64,000 bases of DNA from Ekhidna sp051379705 (GTDB lineage Bacteria > Bacteroidota > Bacteroidia > Cytophagales > Cyclobacteriaceae), in the NCBI RefSeq assembly GCF_051379705.1, contig NZ_CP179868.1, positions 806,001 through 870,000 of the forward strand. The letters run 5' to 3'. The notes beneath the pieces were generated by a model that was given only the letters and a program-made list of their open reading frames with translations, was not told the DNA's origin and did not search any database. Position numbers and translations under genes: made by a program. Positions 8,540 to 18,422 of the stretch are shown here, piece by piece (position 1 is the stretch's first letter; each line of letters begins with the position of its first letter).

Positions 8540-11029
8540 CTAAAATTCTCCGCCTCCATCATCATCATATGAGCCTTGCGATCCTCTACCAGTTCTCTGC
8601 TTATTTTGATTCAAGCGATATGTAAAAGATAAAACTGCTGTGGGTCCTCTTCTCCATTGAAACTCAGATTCTGTAGTGAACGTCTCAGTGATTGTTTCTC
8701 CCCTGTATTTTTGTGTATTGAATAAGTCTCTTACATTAAAAGAAATTGTTCCATTGTTTTTCAGAACGTCTTTGGACAATCCTACATCTAAACTCTGGAT
8801 CGACTTACTGGTGCCCTGAGGTCTGTTTTGTGGTGCTCGATAAAACCACGAAAGCTGTGCGTTAAAGAGTTTTCTATTTCTGTAGAAAGCACCCATCCTG
8901 GTTGAAACTGTAGTTGCTTCGGCTGAGAACGACTCTCCTCCATCAGTCTGCGAATTAAAGAAATTAATGTTGCTATTAAACCTGATCTTTTGATTTAAAT
9001 CATAATTGATGTTTGCTTCGACTCCAATATCATCTTGTACACCCAGATTCACTGGAAGTCTTTCTGTTACACCTTCATCGATTGTTCGCTGAATTCGTTG
9101 AACTACGTCCGTTGTATACCTATAATAAAGACCAACGTAGATACTTGCGGATTTTCTATTTTGCAAAATTCCTAATTCATAAGAATCGGTAAACTGCGGT
9201 TGCAGATCCGGATTTCCGGCAAAGAGGCTTAGTGGATTGCTGTAAGTAATGAATGGATTCAGATTTCTAAACCTCGGACGTGTAATTCTTCTGCTGTAAC
9301 TCAATTGAATCGAAGATATCTTGCTGTACTTATAAGTCAGATTCGCACTCGGGAATAAACTAAAATAGCTTTGATTATTTGGTTCATATTCATCACTTGA
9401 GGCTTCTTGTTGATTTCTCGGAATCAACTGTGTGTCCAAGTTTGTATTTTCAGCTCTCAGTCCTATTTGCCAGGATAGTTTTTCATACTTGTTGCTCAGA
9501 ATAGCGTAAGCGGCGAATATTCGCTCCTCGAAAGAGAAGTTATTGGTAAGGGCAACAACCTCCTCGAAATTTTGCTCTAACCCGGAAGCTGAGCTATCGG
9601 ATTCAACGATATAGTTATTGAAAATTGTTCTTCCATTGTATCGGGTTCCCAATTCCAATTTGGCTGCCTTGCTAAATGGATGTATATAATCCAATTGCAT
9701 CAGCTGACGCTCCTCTCCATTATCGTTTCTCGCACGCTGTGCCAGATCAAAAACAGTTCCATCTGAAAAGTTGGTCACATCATCAAATAATGATTTTTCG
9801 GTCTCCTCACTATCCTGCTGCTGCAGCGTAAAAGTCAATTTCTGTCCTTTCCTTTTGAACTCGCGATTGTAGTTCAACTCATATTGCCAATTCACGTCAT
9901 CTTCGTCCTCGTTATCTACTCTGAATCGATCGGAAAATTGTACTCGGTTGCGGTCAAAGAAATCATATCCTGTCTGTGTGGTGTTATCACTATCTGAGTT
10001 TCTGTAAGATGCAGATAATGTGAGTACGTTTTTCTCAGAGAAGTAAATGTCTGAACCAAAGCGTATGTTTTGAGATATACTCTTCCTTTCGCGATCATTG
10101 TCTTGGTTGATGAAGTAAACAGTATCTCTTTCTGGATTGTTGAATGAGTTATTGGTAAATCCCTGGCCCGGAGAGGTTCTTGCGGTCACTCCATAATTTA
10201 CAAACCAATTGATCCAACCTGTTCGGTAATTTACATTTACACTTGCTCCATTGTTGGCTGGGAAGCCTCCTTGAACTTGGAAACTACCATTAAAGCCTTT
10301 AGCTCGATCTTTTTTTAGAATAATATTGATGATTCCAGCACCTCCTTCTGCGTCATATCTAGCAGATGGATTTGTTACTATTTCAACGCTCTCAATCAAG
10401 TTACCTTGCAATTGTTGAAGACCGCCTGTTCCGGAAAGTCCAATTAGTCCTGATGGTTTTCCATCAATGAGTATTTGCACATTTTCACTTCCTCTCAGCG
10501 ATACGTTACCATCTACATCCACCTCAACAGATGGAAGGTTAGCCAAAAGATCTGATGCACTGCCACCCAGGTTACTTAAGTCTTTCCCAATATTGTAAAC
10601 CTTTTTATCTAAGGTGAGCTCCATTTGCGTTCGCTCAGCCTGAACCACTACCTCGTTCAATAGTTTTTCATCTTCCTTGATACCAATGACACCTGCGTCA
10701 TAAACTTTGTTCTGCTTTGAGATTGAAATATCTGATAAGGTAATATCCTGAAATCCCATAAACTGTACTCTTAGGTAGTATTGACCAGGCTTTATCGGGA
10801 TATTGAAAATACCATTCAGATCAGTCAGGCCACCTGTTACAAGTGAAGAGTCAGCTTGGTTAAATACACTGACCGTGGCAAATTCCAGCGGTTGATCTGT
10901 GCCATCTATCTGCAACTTTCCTTTGATAGCATAAGGTGCTGCTGCCTGGTCTTTAGGAGCTTGCGCAACACCAGTAAAAACAGTGAATAGCATTGCGCTG
11001 ATCAATAACAAATGAATCGTATTTTTCAT
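8540..11029 (-). CDS. TonB-dependent receptor, outer membrane beta-barrel family
   Basis: An 829-residue protein with signal peptide (to about residue 23), an N-terminal carboxypeptidase-regulatory-like beta domain (about 35-125), a plug domain (LGGSASDLLANLPSVEVD, VQILIDGKPSGL, about 140-240) and a C-terminal beta barrel of the OMP_b-brl_3 kind. The end is a low-complexity tail (GSYDDDGGGEF). The cargo is unknown; these proteins import peptides, siderophores or other ligands, or act in export-coupled signalling. The two-component system upstream on the same strand ends 85 nt away, so it may control this receptor. Confidence 0.9.
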   Translation of the reverse strand: MKNTIHLLLISAMLFTVFTGVAQAPKDQAAAPYAIKGKLQIDGTDQPLEFATVSVFNQADSSLVTGGLTDLNGIFNIPIKPGQYYLRVQFMGFQDITLSDISISKQNKVYDAGVIGIKEDEKLLNEVVVQAERTQMELTLDKKVYNIGKDLSNLGGSASDLLANLPSVEVDVDGNVSLRGSENVQILIDGKPSGLIGLSGTGGLQQLQGNLIESVEIVTNPSARYDAEGGAGIINIILKKDRAKGFNGSFQVQGGFPANNGASVNVNYRTGWINWFVNYGVTARTSPGQGFTNNSFNNPERDTVYFINQDNDRERKSISQNIRFGSDIYFSEKNVLTLSASYRNSDSDNTTQTGYDFFDRNRVQFSDRFRVDNEDEDDVNWQYELNYNREFKRKGQKLTFTLQQQDSEETEKSLFDDVTNFSDGTVFDLAQRARNDNGEERQLMQLDYIHPFSKAAKLELGTRYNGRTIFNNYIVESDSSASGLEQNFEEVVALTNNFSFEERIFAAYAILSNKYEKLSWQIGLRAENTNLDTQLIPRNQQEASSDEYEPNNQSYFSLFPSANLTYKYSKISSIQLSYSRRITRPRFRNLNPFITYSNPLSLFAGNPDLQPQFTDSYELGILQNRKSASIYVGLYYRYTTDVVQRIQRTIDEGVTERLPVNLGVQDDIGVEANINYDLNQKIRFNSNINFFNSQTDGGESFSAEATTVSTRMGAFYRNRKLFNAQLSWFYRAPQNRPQGTSKSIQSLDVGLSKDVLKNNGTISFNVRDLFNTQKYRGETITETFTTESEFQWRRGPTAVLSFTYRLNQNKQRTGRGSQGSYDDDGGGEF

Positions 11030-11114
11030 AATACAAGGCTAACACTGATATCTGAAGTATGTTTGAGTGAAATTTGAAGCAAATCTGAAGTTTGCTAAAT
11101 GTTTCTATCTACGG

Positions 11115-12368
11115 TCAAAACAGTATTTGAATGGTATGCAATTCATCCTCATTTTCATAATTCAATTCATAACCGTAGAAATCACAAATTTTCTTAACAA
11201 TTGCCAGGCCCAAACCCATAGATTTTGCACTTTGGTTTGATTTCTTAAATCTTCGAAATAGTTCATCTGGTGGAATCTGTAATTGAGGTCCGGTATTGCT
11301 GATCTTTAACTGATCTGACTTGAGGGAAATTTGAAGTTCACCACCTTCCCAATTATGTCTAATTGCATTGTTAATCAAGTTGGTCAAAAGAAGCTCTATG
11401 AGAACACGATCTGCCTGCACTGATACACCCTTCTCTAGTTCATCCACTTTGTTGATTCCTTTTAGTTCGATTAGCTCTTTGAATTCCTCCAACATTTGCT
11501 GCAAGGTTGCCGAAAGGTCTATGGTCGCTTCATCTACAAATTCCCGGTTGTCAATCTTAGTTATGAGCGAAAGCGCATTGCCTAAGTGACTCAGTCTCAT
11601 AATAGTACTCTGAATAAAACTAAGTTGCTGAATTTGCTCTTCGTTTAAGTTGTCTCCGTCCATAAGCACCTCAAGCTTACTTTGAACGATCGCAATCGGA
11701 GTCTGGATTTCGTGTGAAGCATTCTCCGAAAATTCCTTGAGTGACTGATAATCTAACTTTACCTTATTGGTCATATCTATCAGAAAGTTATTCAGTCGCC
11801 TAAATTCAACTACTTTGGAATCCGGAAATCTAATCTTCTGCTCTGGCTGAGTTAGGGAGAAGCTTCTAATTGCTGCCAGCGTATCATTGAATGGTCGAAG
11901 AACATAGTAAGATGCCAGAAATCCAATGATCAATACTGCGGCTAACAAAATGAGGTACATGGTAACCAAAGACTCTGTCAACCCTTCTCTAATGTCATCA
12001 GCTTCAATAATAATATCATAGAGACTTATCTTGTAGCTTTTGCCATTGATGTTTCGAATTGCATCCAGACGTAGATGCGACTCCAATCGCTCAAGTTGGC
12101 TATGCATGACCAATGTATCTGAAAAAGATTGCTGCTCTTCCTGATAATCATCAAGAGGAACAACCATCATTTTGGTCCACTTTAAGGTATCCTGCGGTGG
12201 CCTTCTCGCCAATCTCAGTTGCATTCTATCGAGACGCTCGGACAAGAATCTCTCTTGTTCACTATTCACCTCATCCATCATAATATTATAGCTGATAACT
12301 CCGCCGAGCAAGAACACAACCAGCGATACCAAAACAAATAGTATCGTTATTCGAACAATTAGATTCAT
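11115..12368 (-). CDS. Sensor histidine kinase
   Basis: A 417-residue membrane kinase. Membrane segments lie at about 5-25 and 138-157 and flank a periplasmic sensor of some 110 residues without a named domain. The phosphoacceptor is His219 in ENASHEIQTP; the ATP-binding half has an N box (LINNAIRHN, 331-339), a reduced G1 (SNTGPQ) and G2 (MGLGLAI). It overlaps the response regulator gene by 4 nt (ATGA), so the two are translationally coupled. Cognate partner: the OmpR-type regulator upstream. Likely target: the TonB receptor gene downstream. Confidence 0.92.
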   Translation of the reverse strand: MNLIVRITILFVLVSLVVFLLGGVISYNIMMDEVNSEQERFLSERLDRMQLRLARRPPQDTLKWTKMMVVPLDDYQEEQQSFSDTLVMHSQLERLESHLRLDAIRNINGKSYKISLYDIIIEADDIREGLTESLVTMYLILLAAVLIIGFLASYYVLRPFNDTLAAIRSFSLTQPEQKIRFPDSKVVEFRRLNNFLIDMTNKVKLDYQSLKEFSENASHEIQTPIAIVQSKLEVLMDGDNLNEEQIQQLSFIQSTIMRLSHLGNALSLITKIDNREFVDEATIDLSATLQQMLEEFKELIELKGINKVDELEKGVSVQADRVLIELLLTNLINNAIRHNWEGGELQISLKSDQLKISNTGPQLQIPPDELFRRFKKSNQSAKSMGLGLAIVKKICDFYGYELNYENEDELHTIQILF

Positions 12369-13045
12369 AACTCGTCTTTCATTTTGTATCCTGCGCCATA
12401 CACTGTTTTTAGATAGTCATTTCCACCGGCGTTGCTTATTTTTTTTCGAAGGTTCTTTATATGTTGATAAACAAAGTCGAATGAATCCATAGTATCCATA
12501 TAATCACCCCAAAGGTGCTCAGCTATAGCTTGCTTCGTCAAAAGTCTATTTTGGTTCACTACAAAATAGTGAAGCAACTCATATTCTTTTCTAGTCAAAT
12601 CAAGCATGGTGCCATGAACCGTGGCTTCTTGCTTATCCAGATTAAGTTCAATTTCCTTGAAACCAATCGTCCGTTTACCTTCGAGTTTTCGGCGCCGATA
12701 AACCGCGTTTGCACGTGCGTTAAGCTCAGCTAAATGAAACGGTTTAGGTAAATAGTCATCAGCACCCATTTCAAGGCCATTTAACTTATCTGTTAGCGCA
12801 TTTCTAGCTGAGATAATCACAACGCCCATTTCAGGCCAGTTTTCTTTCACCACCTTCAATAATGATAAGCCATCACCGTCAGGCAGCATTAAATCCAGTA
12901 GCAGAACATCATAGGAAAAAGCATACAATTTATCAGTTGCTTTGGAAAAGCTGCTGGCAACCTCACAGATGTCTCCCTGTTTCGAAAAATAATTGCGCAC
13001 ACTAGATGCTAATTCATCCTGATCCTCTACTATTAGCAATTTCAT
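12365..13045 (-). CDS. OmpR-family response regulator
   Basis: A 226-residue regulator with a receiver domain (acidic pocket VEDQDE at 6-11, phosphoacceptor Asp51 in LLLDLMLPDGDG, Lys101 in YLPKPF) and a C-terminal winged helix (TRKEYELLHYFV, VYQHIKNLRKKIS, VYGAGYKM). It is encoded first, with its kinase overlapping by 4 nt. The start ATG at 13045 is supported by a -7 promoter element that ends 4 nt upstream, which predicts a leaderless message. Confidence 0.95.
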   Translation of the reverse strand: MKLLIVEDQDELASSVRNYFSKQGDICEVASSFSKATDKLYAFSYDVLLLDLMLPDGDGLSLLKVVKENWPEMGVVIISARNALTDKLNGLEMGADDYLPKPFHLAELNARANAVYRRRKLEGKRTIGFKEIELNLDKQEATVHGTMLDLTRKEYELLHYFVVNQNRLLTKQAIAEHLWGDYMDTMDSFDFVYQHIKNLRKKISNAGGNDYLKTVYGAGYKMKDEL

Positions 13046-13049
13046 TGCT

Positions 13050-13084
13050 CAAACATAGTTGCTCATTTTGAAGAAAATCTGAAA
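13050..13084 (-). promoter_or_regulatory. Promoter of the two-component operon, probably leaderless
   Basis: Reading the minus strand, TTTC (13081-13084), 23 nt, then a perfect TAnnTTTG element, TATGTTTG (13050-13057), 4 nt before the response regulator ATG. Confidence 0.5.
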
Positions 13085-13196
13085 TTATGCCTATTCGCTA
13101 AGAGAACGTTTCATCTCACTCTTACACAAGCGGTCGTCAAATCCACTTCATATTTTTTTAAATTCAAGGTCTAAATCAATTTAAACAGCTTGGACT

Positions 13197-15644
13197 ATGA
13201 AAAAAATGATGAACTATGCACTCTTGCTACTTCTTTCACTTGGTGTTTTTGCCCAAGGTGGATTAGGTTATCAAGAGCCACCCAAAGAAATAAAAGATCT
13301 AGTTGATGCCCCACTTGCACCTCGAGTTAGAATTGACAATAATGGAGAGAATGTAGTACTACTATATCGCAATGCCTATAAGACCATTGCAGAACTATCA
13401 GAAGAAGAGCTCAGACTTGGAGGCCTTAGAATCAATCCTGTAACCAATATAGGAAGCCGAACCACCTTCTATAATAATGTGAAGGTGAAAAAAGCTTTTG
13501 ATCAGGATGCAAAGCAAGTGACTGGTCTTCCAGAAAACCCAAGACTGGCTTATTTCGGCTGGTCCCCAGATGAAAGCATGATGGCTTTTACACACACGAC
13601 AGCTACCGGTGTAGAAATCTGGATGCTGGATGTTACCAGCGGAACGGCAAAAAAACTCACCAATGCAGGCGCCAATGCTAATCTTGGATGGCCCATGGTT
13701 TGGGGTGCAGACAGCAAAAGTATGTTGGTAAAAATGCTCCCATCAGATCGCAAGCCATTGATTAATGCACAAACGGCTGTTCCAACAGGTCCCACAGTTA
13801 CGGAAAGTACGGGAGCAAAAGCTCAGAACAGGACCTATCAGGACTTATTAAAAAATCCGGTTGATGAGAAAAATTTTGAGCAGCTCGCTCGTTCTGAGAT
13901 ATACAAAGTGACACTGGATGGTAATTGCACTAAATGGATGGACACTGGAATGTATCGAGGGTTGGATTTTTCACCAGACGGCAACTATATACTAATAACG
14001 AAAGTAAAACGGCCATTTTCCTACCTCGTACCTTACTACAGGTTTGCTTCTGAAACAGCCATCTTCGATAAGAACGGCAAGCAAGTGAAGATGCTTCTGG
14101 ACATTGGAGTTGATGAGGTAAGACCTAAAGGGTTTATGTCTACCACAGATAAGCCTAGAGGCTTTAGCTGGCGTGGGGATAAGCCTGCAAGTGTGGTTTG
14201 GGCCCAGGCACTAGATGGTGGTGATCCTGCTGCCGAGGTAGAATTCCATGATGAAGCCTTTGAGCTTGTGGCACCTTTCTCAGGTGAGCCTCGCTCGATG
14301 ATGAAAATGAAGAATCGCTTTTCCGGTATTACCTGGGGCAATGATGAGGTGGCTATCGCATACGATTACTGGTTCGACAATCGGAATACTAAAACATATG
14401 TCTTCAATCCATCTAAAAATTCACAGGAAGCTCGAATTATTTACGATCGAAATTATCAGGACGCATATAGTGACCCTGGAAATTTTGTGACTACCAAAAA
14501 TAAGCTGAACCAGTATGTATTGTCTGTTGATAAAGGGAATGCTTTTCTAATGGGAGACGGATTTTCTGATGAAGGCCAATTTCCGTTTGTAGACCAAATC
14601 AATTTGGAGAGTGGGAAGACTAGTCGATTGTATCAGTCTGCGTACACCGACAAGGTCGAAGATCTGGTTTATGCCATTGACATGAGTAAGGGTGAAATAC
14701 TTGTTAGACTCGAGTCGCCCACAGAGTATCCAAATTACTACCTGCGAAATATCAAAAAGAAGGTGGCTTTGAAGCCGATCACTCAATTTGAGAATCCATT
14801 CAAAGCGATGATGGATGTTGAGAAAGAGGTAATCACCTACAAACGTGACGATGGTGTAGAGTTGACTGGCACGCTCTATCTACCATTGGGATACGACAAG
14901 GAGAAGAAAGAGAAGATGCCGATGATCATGTGGGCCTACCCTGTGGAATACAAAGACAAAGCAAGTGCTGGCCAAAATACGACCAACCCGAATGAGTTTG
15001 TTTATCCATATTATGGATCACCAGTTTACTGGGTCACCAGAGGTTATGTCGTATTGGATGATGCAGCCTTTCCGATCATCGGTGAGGGAGATGAGCAACC
15101 TAATGATTCCTTCAGAAAACAGCTTGTAGCAAACGGGAAAGCAGGCATAGACGCAGTAGACGAACTTGGCTATATTGATAGAAATAGAGTTGCAGTAGGA
15201 GGTCATTCCTATGGCGCATTCATGGTAGCAAACCTACTTAGTCATTCTAATCTATTTGCTGCAGGAATCGCCCGAAGTGGTGCATACAACCGTACGCTCA
15301 CTCCATTCGGCTTCCAGCGCGAAGAGCGATCTTACTGGGATGCGCCAGAAGTATATTACACTATGTCACCATTCATGCATGCTGATAAGATGAAGACTCC
15401 ACTTCTGCTTATCCATGGAGAGGCTGACAACAACTCCGGTACTTATCCGATGCAGAGCGAGCGCTACTTTAACGCTCTCAAAGGTCTCGGAGGTCCTGCA
15501 CGCTTGGTGATGCTTCCAAAAGAAAGTCATGGATACAGGGCAAAGGAAAGCATCATGCATGTACTTTGGGAGCAAGATCAATGGCTGGAAGAACATGTGA
15601 AAAACCGTGATCCGATGGAAACATCTGTTCAAATGGACAAGTAA
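13197..15644 (+). CDS. S9 family prolyl oligopeptidase-like peptidase, secreted
   Basis: An 815-residue protein with a short signal peptide (to about residue 20). The N-terminal part is a beta-propeller-like region (about 40-520); the alpha/beta hydrolase domain follows. The catalytic triad reads as Ser671 in GGHSYGAFM, Asp744 in HGEADNN and His778 in KESHGYRAK. This is the DPP/acylaminoacyl-peptidase group of S9, which cleaves short peptides in the periplasm. The gene stands alone, followed by a strong terminator. A KMMNYALL start at 13197 is the first in frame. Confidence 0.93.
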   Translation: MKKMMNYALLLLLSLGVFAQGGLGYQEPPKEIKDLVDAPLAPRVRIDNNGENVVLLYRNAYKTIAELSEEELRLGGLRINPVTNIGSRTTFYNNVKVKKAFDQDAKQVTGLPENPRLAYFGWSPDESMMAFTHTTATGVEIWMLDVTSGTAKKLTNAGANANLGWPMVWGADSKSMLVKMLPSDRKPLINAQTAVPTGPTVTESTGAKAQNRTYQDLLKNPVDEKNFEQLARSEIYKVTLDGNCTKWMDTGMYRGLDFSPDGNYILITKVKRPFSYLVPYYRFASETAIFDKNGKQVKMLLDIGVDEVRPKGFMSTTDKPRGFSWRGDKPASVVWAQALDGGDPAAEVEFHDEAFELVAPFSGEPRSMMKMKNRFSGITWGNDEVAIAYDYWFDNRNTKTYVFNPSKNSQEARIIYDRNYQDAYSDPGNFVTTKNKLNQYVLSVDKGNAFLMGDGFSDEGQFPFVDQINLESGKTSRLYQSAYTDKVEDLVYAIDMSKGEILVRLESPTEYPNYYLRNIKKKVALKPITQFENPFKAMMDVEKEVITYKRDDGVELTGTLYLPLGYDKEKKEKMPMIMWAYPVEYKDKASAGQNTTNPNEFVYPYYGSPVYWVTRGYVVLDDAAFPIIGEGDEQPNDSFRKQLVANGKAGIDAVDELGYIDRNRVAVGGHSYGAFMVANLLSHSNLFAAGIARSGAYNRTLTPFGFQREERSYWDAPEVYYTMSPFMHADKMKTPLLLIHGEADNNSGTYPMQSERYFNALKGLGGPARLVMLPKESHGYRAKESIMHVLWEQDQWLEEHVKNRDPMETSVQMDK

Positions 15645-15670
15645 TGTCTGATCACTAACCTAGACCAAAG

Positions 15671-15696
15671 CCGAACCGAAAGGTTCGGTTTTTTTT
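15671..15696 (+). terminator. Intrinsic terminator after the S9 peptidase gene
   Basis: Perfect CCGAACC / GGTTCGG stem with a GAAA tetraloop and eight T. Confidence 0.92.
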
Positions 15697-15726
15697 ACCC
15701 TCAACTCCTTGTACACTTTAAGTACA

Positions 15727-15742
15727 CTTATCAAGTGATAAG
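15727..15742. promoter_or_regulatory. Palindrome CTTATCA-AG-TGATAAG before the kinase pair
   Basis: A perfect 7-bp-arm palindrome 46 nt before the first kinase ATG. Its TTATCA-N2-TGATAA core also occurs at 34167 and 34331, around the HTH regulator gene. Confidence 0.4.
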
Positions 15743-15787
15743 ATATCATTCAATCATTTAGAACTTGCCGAATTATTAAAGACGGCA

Positions 15788-17077
15788 ATGCAATTGATCA
15801 ATAAAGTACTAACAATCACAGATGACAGTCTATCTCTTTATGATCAAAAAAAGGTCAATCAGCTAAATGTCATTTGTTCCTATTTTTCTGTCCTGGCTTT
15901 ATTGCTGGCCATCATTAATGCTATCCTTCATCGCTATCCTCAGCTTATCATAGACCTAAGCCTTATCTGTATAATATTTTTACCAGTCATACTTCTCCAG
16001 AAACATGGGTATTATTCGTTCGCTCGAGTCTATTTCACATCGGTCATGCTTGCCATGATGTTTGGAATTTGTATTTACAATATTCAAAGTGGAGACTTTT
16101 TACAAACTGAGAATGTGTTTCTAACGCTAGCTCCTACTGTTGTTATTTTATACGAAAAGACGCAAAGGACAATCACCTATATAGCGAATGTAATAGCGTT
16201 TTTTGTCATGCATGCCTACAGTTTTATAGAAAATGGCCTGGCGCTTGATAGAGATTTCTACTCCAACTCGATGATCTACCTATCAGTCTTTTTAGCCATT
16301 TATTTCTTTGTAGGTTCATACAAGGACGCATTTCATAAAATCTATTTTCATCAGCTAGAGCTTATAAGACAACTCGAGGACCAAAAAGATGAGCTTGAAA
16401 AAACAAACGAAACTAAGAATAAACTTTTCTCGATAGTAGCTCATGACCTTAAAAGACCATTACATATGCTTTCAGGGCTTCTGCAAATGGAAGGATTGAT
16501 TCCGGAAGATGAATTGAAAACCTATAGGAAGCAAGTTAGGGAGAGTGTTGAAAGCATTAATTCTCTAATTGAAAACGTACTGACTTGGGCAAGATCACAA
16601 CTCGAGGGATTTAGTATCAATCTTCAACATACAGAGCTAAGTCAACTATTTTCGGCAGAAATGGAGGTTTATAAAGAACAAGCTGATATAAAAGGAATTG
16701 ACTTATTAGCTGACATACCACATAACATTCAAGTATATTCTGACCCTGATCATGTCTCATTAGTCGTACGAAACATAGTGAACAATAGCATAAAATTCAC
16801 ACCTACCAAAGGACAGATTTGCATTTGGGCAAAAGAAAAAAAAGACTGTGTGAATATCATTATTAAAGATACTGGAATAGGTATGGATCAAGAAATGATC
16901 GACAGTATTCAAAGTCAACAGTTTGTATCATCGACCTCAGGTACTCAGGGTGAATCAGGCTCAGGACTTGGCTTGATATTATGTACAGAAACACTTGGCA
17001 AAATTGGAGGTCAGCTGTTCATAAAATCTAAGAAAAACTACGGCAGCAAATTCATCATCCAACTTCCATTAAACTAG
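15788..17077 (+). CDS. Six-TM sensor histidine kinase, intact member of a tandem pair
   Basis: A 429-residue orphan kinase. Residues 30-180 hold about six hydrophobic segments that form the sensor, then a short coiled coil (about 185-210). His219 in SIVAHDLKRP is the phosphoacceptor. The ATPase domain is complete: N box VRNIVNNSIKFT, G1 DTGIGMD, G2 SGSGLGL. No response regulator is adjacent. The next gene, 10 nt downstream, is a full-length paralogue with similar membrane region and H box, so the two arose by tandem duplication and are probably cotranscribed. Confidence 0.92.
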   Translation: MQLINKVLTITDDSLSLYDQKKVNQLNVICSYFSVLALLLAIINAILHRYPQLIIDLSLICIIFLPVILLQKHGYYSFARVYFTSVMLAMMFGICIYNIQSGDFLQTENVFLTLAPTVVILYEKTQRTITYIANVIAFFVMHAYSFIENGLALDRDFYSNSMIYLSVFLAIYFFVGSYKDAFHKIYFHQLELIRQLEDQKDELEKTNETKNKLFSIVAHDLKRPLHMLSGLLQMEGLIPEDELKTYRKQVRESVESINSLIENVLTWARSQLEGFSINLQHTELSQLFSAEMEVYKEQADIKGIDLLADIPHNIQVYSDPDHVSLVVRNIVNNSIKFTPTKGQICIWAKEKKDCVNIIIKDTGIGMDQEMIDSIQSQQFVSSTSGTQGESGSGLGLILCTETLGKIGGQLFIKSKKNYGSKFIIQLPLN

Positions 17078-17087
17078 AAGAACTACC

Positions 17088-18422
17088 ATGATTGGACTAA
17101 TAAATAATTTCTTGGAAATTAAGGATGATGCTATTTCATTTTATGATTTACATAAGGCCAATATTCTCAATAAGATATCAGGGTTTGCAATAATGATCTC
17201 GATCCTTCTGAGTACCTCTAATCTGATACTGCAGCGATATCCTCAGCTAATCATTATTGTATTTTTTATGTCTTTCGTATTTGTAGCAACCATTCTATTG
17301 CAAAAATATCGGCGATATTCTTTGGCTCGTAATTACTTCTGCCTCATTCAACTGCCTCTGATTATTGCTGCTTGTATCTACAATGTCTCAACTGGCGCAT
17401 ACGTCAATACTGAGAATCTCTTTCTCATTCTGGCCGCCATATTTGTTATCATTTTTGATAAAGAATTGAAATTTCTATTCTACGTTATTACGGTAGCATC
17501 TTTCTTCTCAATACGATTTTATGAGTACTACGCTCGAGGAATTTCCCTCGACGATATGTTTTACATTTCTTCAACCATCTACCTGGTGGTTTTCATGTCT
17601 ATCTATTACTTCATTAACTCTTACATGAATGCATTCTTGAAAGTTTGCCAAGACCAAAAATTATTTATAAATCAAATTGAGGTTCAGAAAAGCCGCCTGG
17701 AGAAAAACAACCGGACAAAAAACAAACTATTCTCAATGGTTTCTCATGATCTTAGAAACCCTTTACATATGCTTACCGGACTTCTACAGTTAGAAGAAGA
17801 GCTTCCTGAACAAGAGCTAGTTGAGCACAGAAAAAAGATCAAAGAAAAAGTTGTAAGAATAAATGCCCTGATGGAAACTGTACTCGCATGGGCCAAGTCA
17901 CAATTAGAAGGGTTTGAAGTCGACATTCAAAATGTGTCAATTAATCGCCTGATTGAAACAGAATCTGCTCTTCTTGAAAAGCTAGCTCTTCAAAAAAACA
18001 TCATCCTAAATGTCGAAATGTCAGGTGAGTTGAATATACAATCTGACCCTAGTCACTTAACGATGGTCATAAAAAATATCCTAAACGCATGTTTGATTTA
18101 TACCTCAAACAATGGAAGCATTCAGATATTAGTAATCGATTATAAATATCATTTTGAAATCATTGCGAAAGATTCAAGCAATGGACTTAAACGTGAAACA
18201 ATAGAGGAAATTTTGAGAAATAAGTTCAGTTCGTCTATCACGGGTAATTTTGAAGAAACGGAACTTGGATTGGCATTGTGTGTAGATACGCTAAAAAAAA
18301 TCGGAGGTTCACTTTCAATTAAATCCGAAAGAGGTCAAGGAAATCAATTCATCCTCGAGTTGTATAAGAATTATTCACATACCCAAAAATCCGGCGACCA
18401 TGAAGCCCAAATAGGTGCCTAA
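17088..18422 (+). CDS. Degenerate histidine kinase paralogue (possible pseudokinase)
   Basis: A 444-residue paralogue of the preceding kinase (shared motifs include QRYPQLII, ENLFL, NKLFS, HDLRNPLHML, GLLQLE). His220 is kept and the N-box asparagine region is present (IKNILNACLIYT). The ATP-binding glycines are damaged: G1 reads DSSNGL where the partner has DTGIGM, and G2 reads FEETELGL where the partner has ESGSGLGL. It may therefore be unable to bind ATP well and could be phosphorylated in trans within a heterodimer (inference). The C-terminus runs about 16 residues beyond the partner's end and overlaps the convergent DUF819 gene by 48 nt. Confidence 0.85.
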   Translation: MIGLINNFLEIKDDAISFYDLHKANILNKISGFAIMISILLSTSNLILQRYPQLIIIVFFMSFVFVATILLQKYRRYSLARNYFCLIQLPLIIAACIYNVSTGAYVNTENLFLILAAIFVIIFDKELKFLFYVITVASFFSIRFYEYYARGISLDDMFYISSTIYLVVFMSIYYFINSYMNAFLKVCQDQKLFINQIEVQKSRLEKNNRTKNKLFSMVSHDLRNPLHMLTGLLQLEEELPEQELVEHRKKIKEKVVRINALMETVLAWAKSQLEGFEVDIQNVSINRLIETESALLEKLALQKNIILNVEMSGELNIQSDPSHLTMVIKNILNACLIYTSNNGSIQILVIDYKYHFEIIAKDSSNGLKRETIEEILRNKFSSSITGNFEETELGLALCVDTLKKIGGSLSIKSERGQGNQFILELYKNYSHTQKSGDHEAQIGA

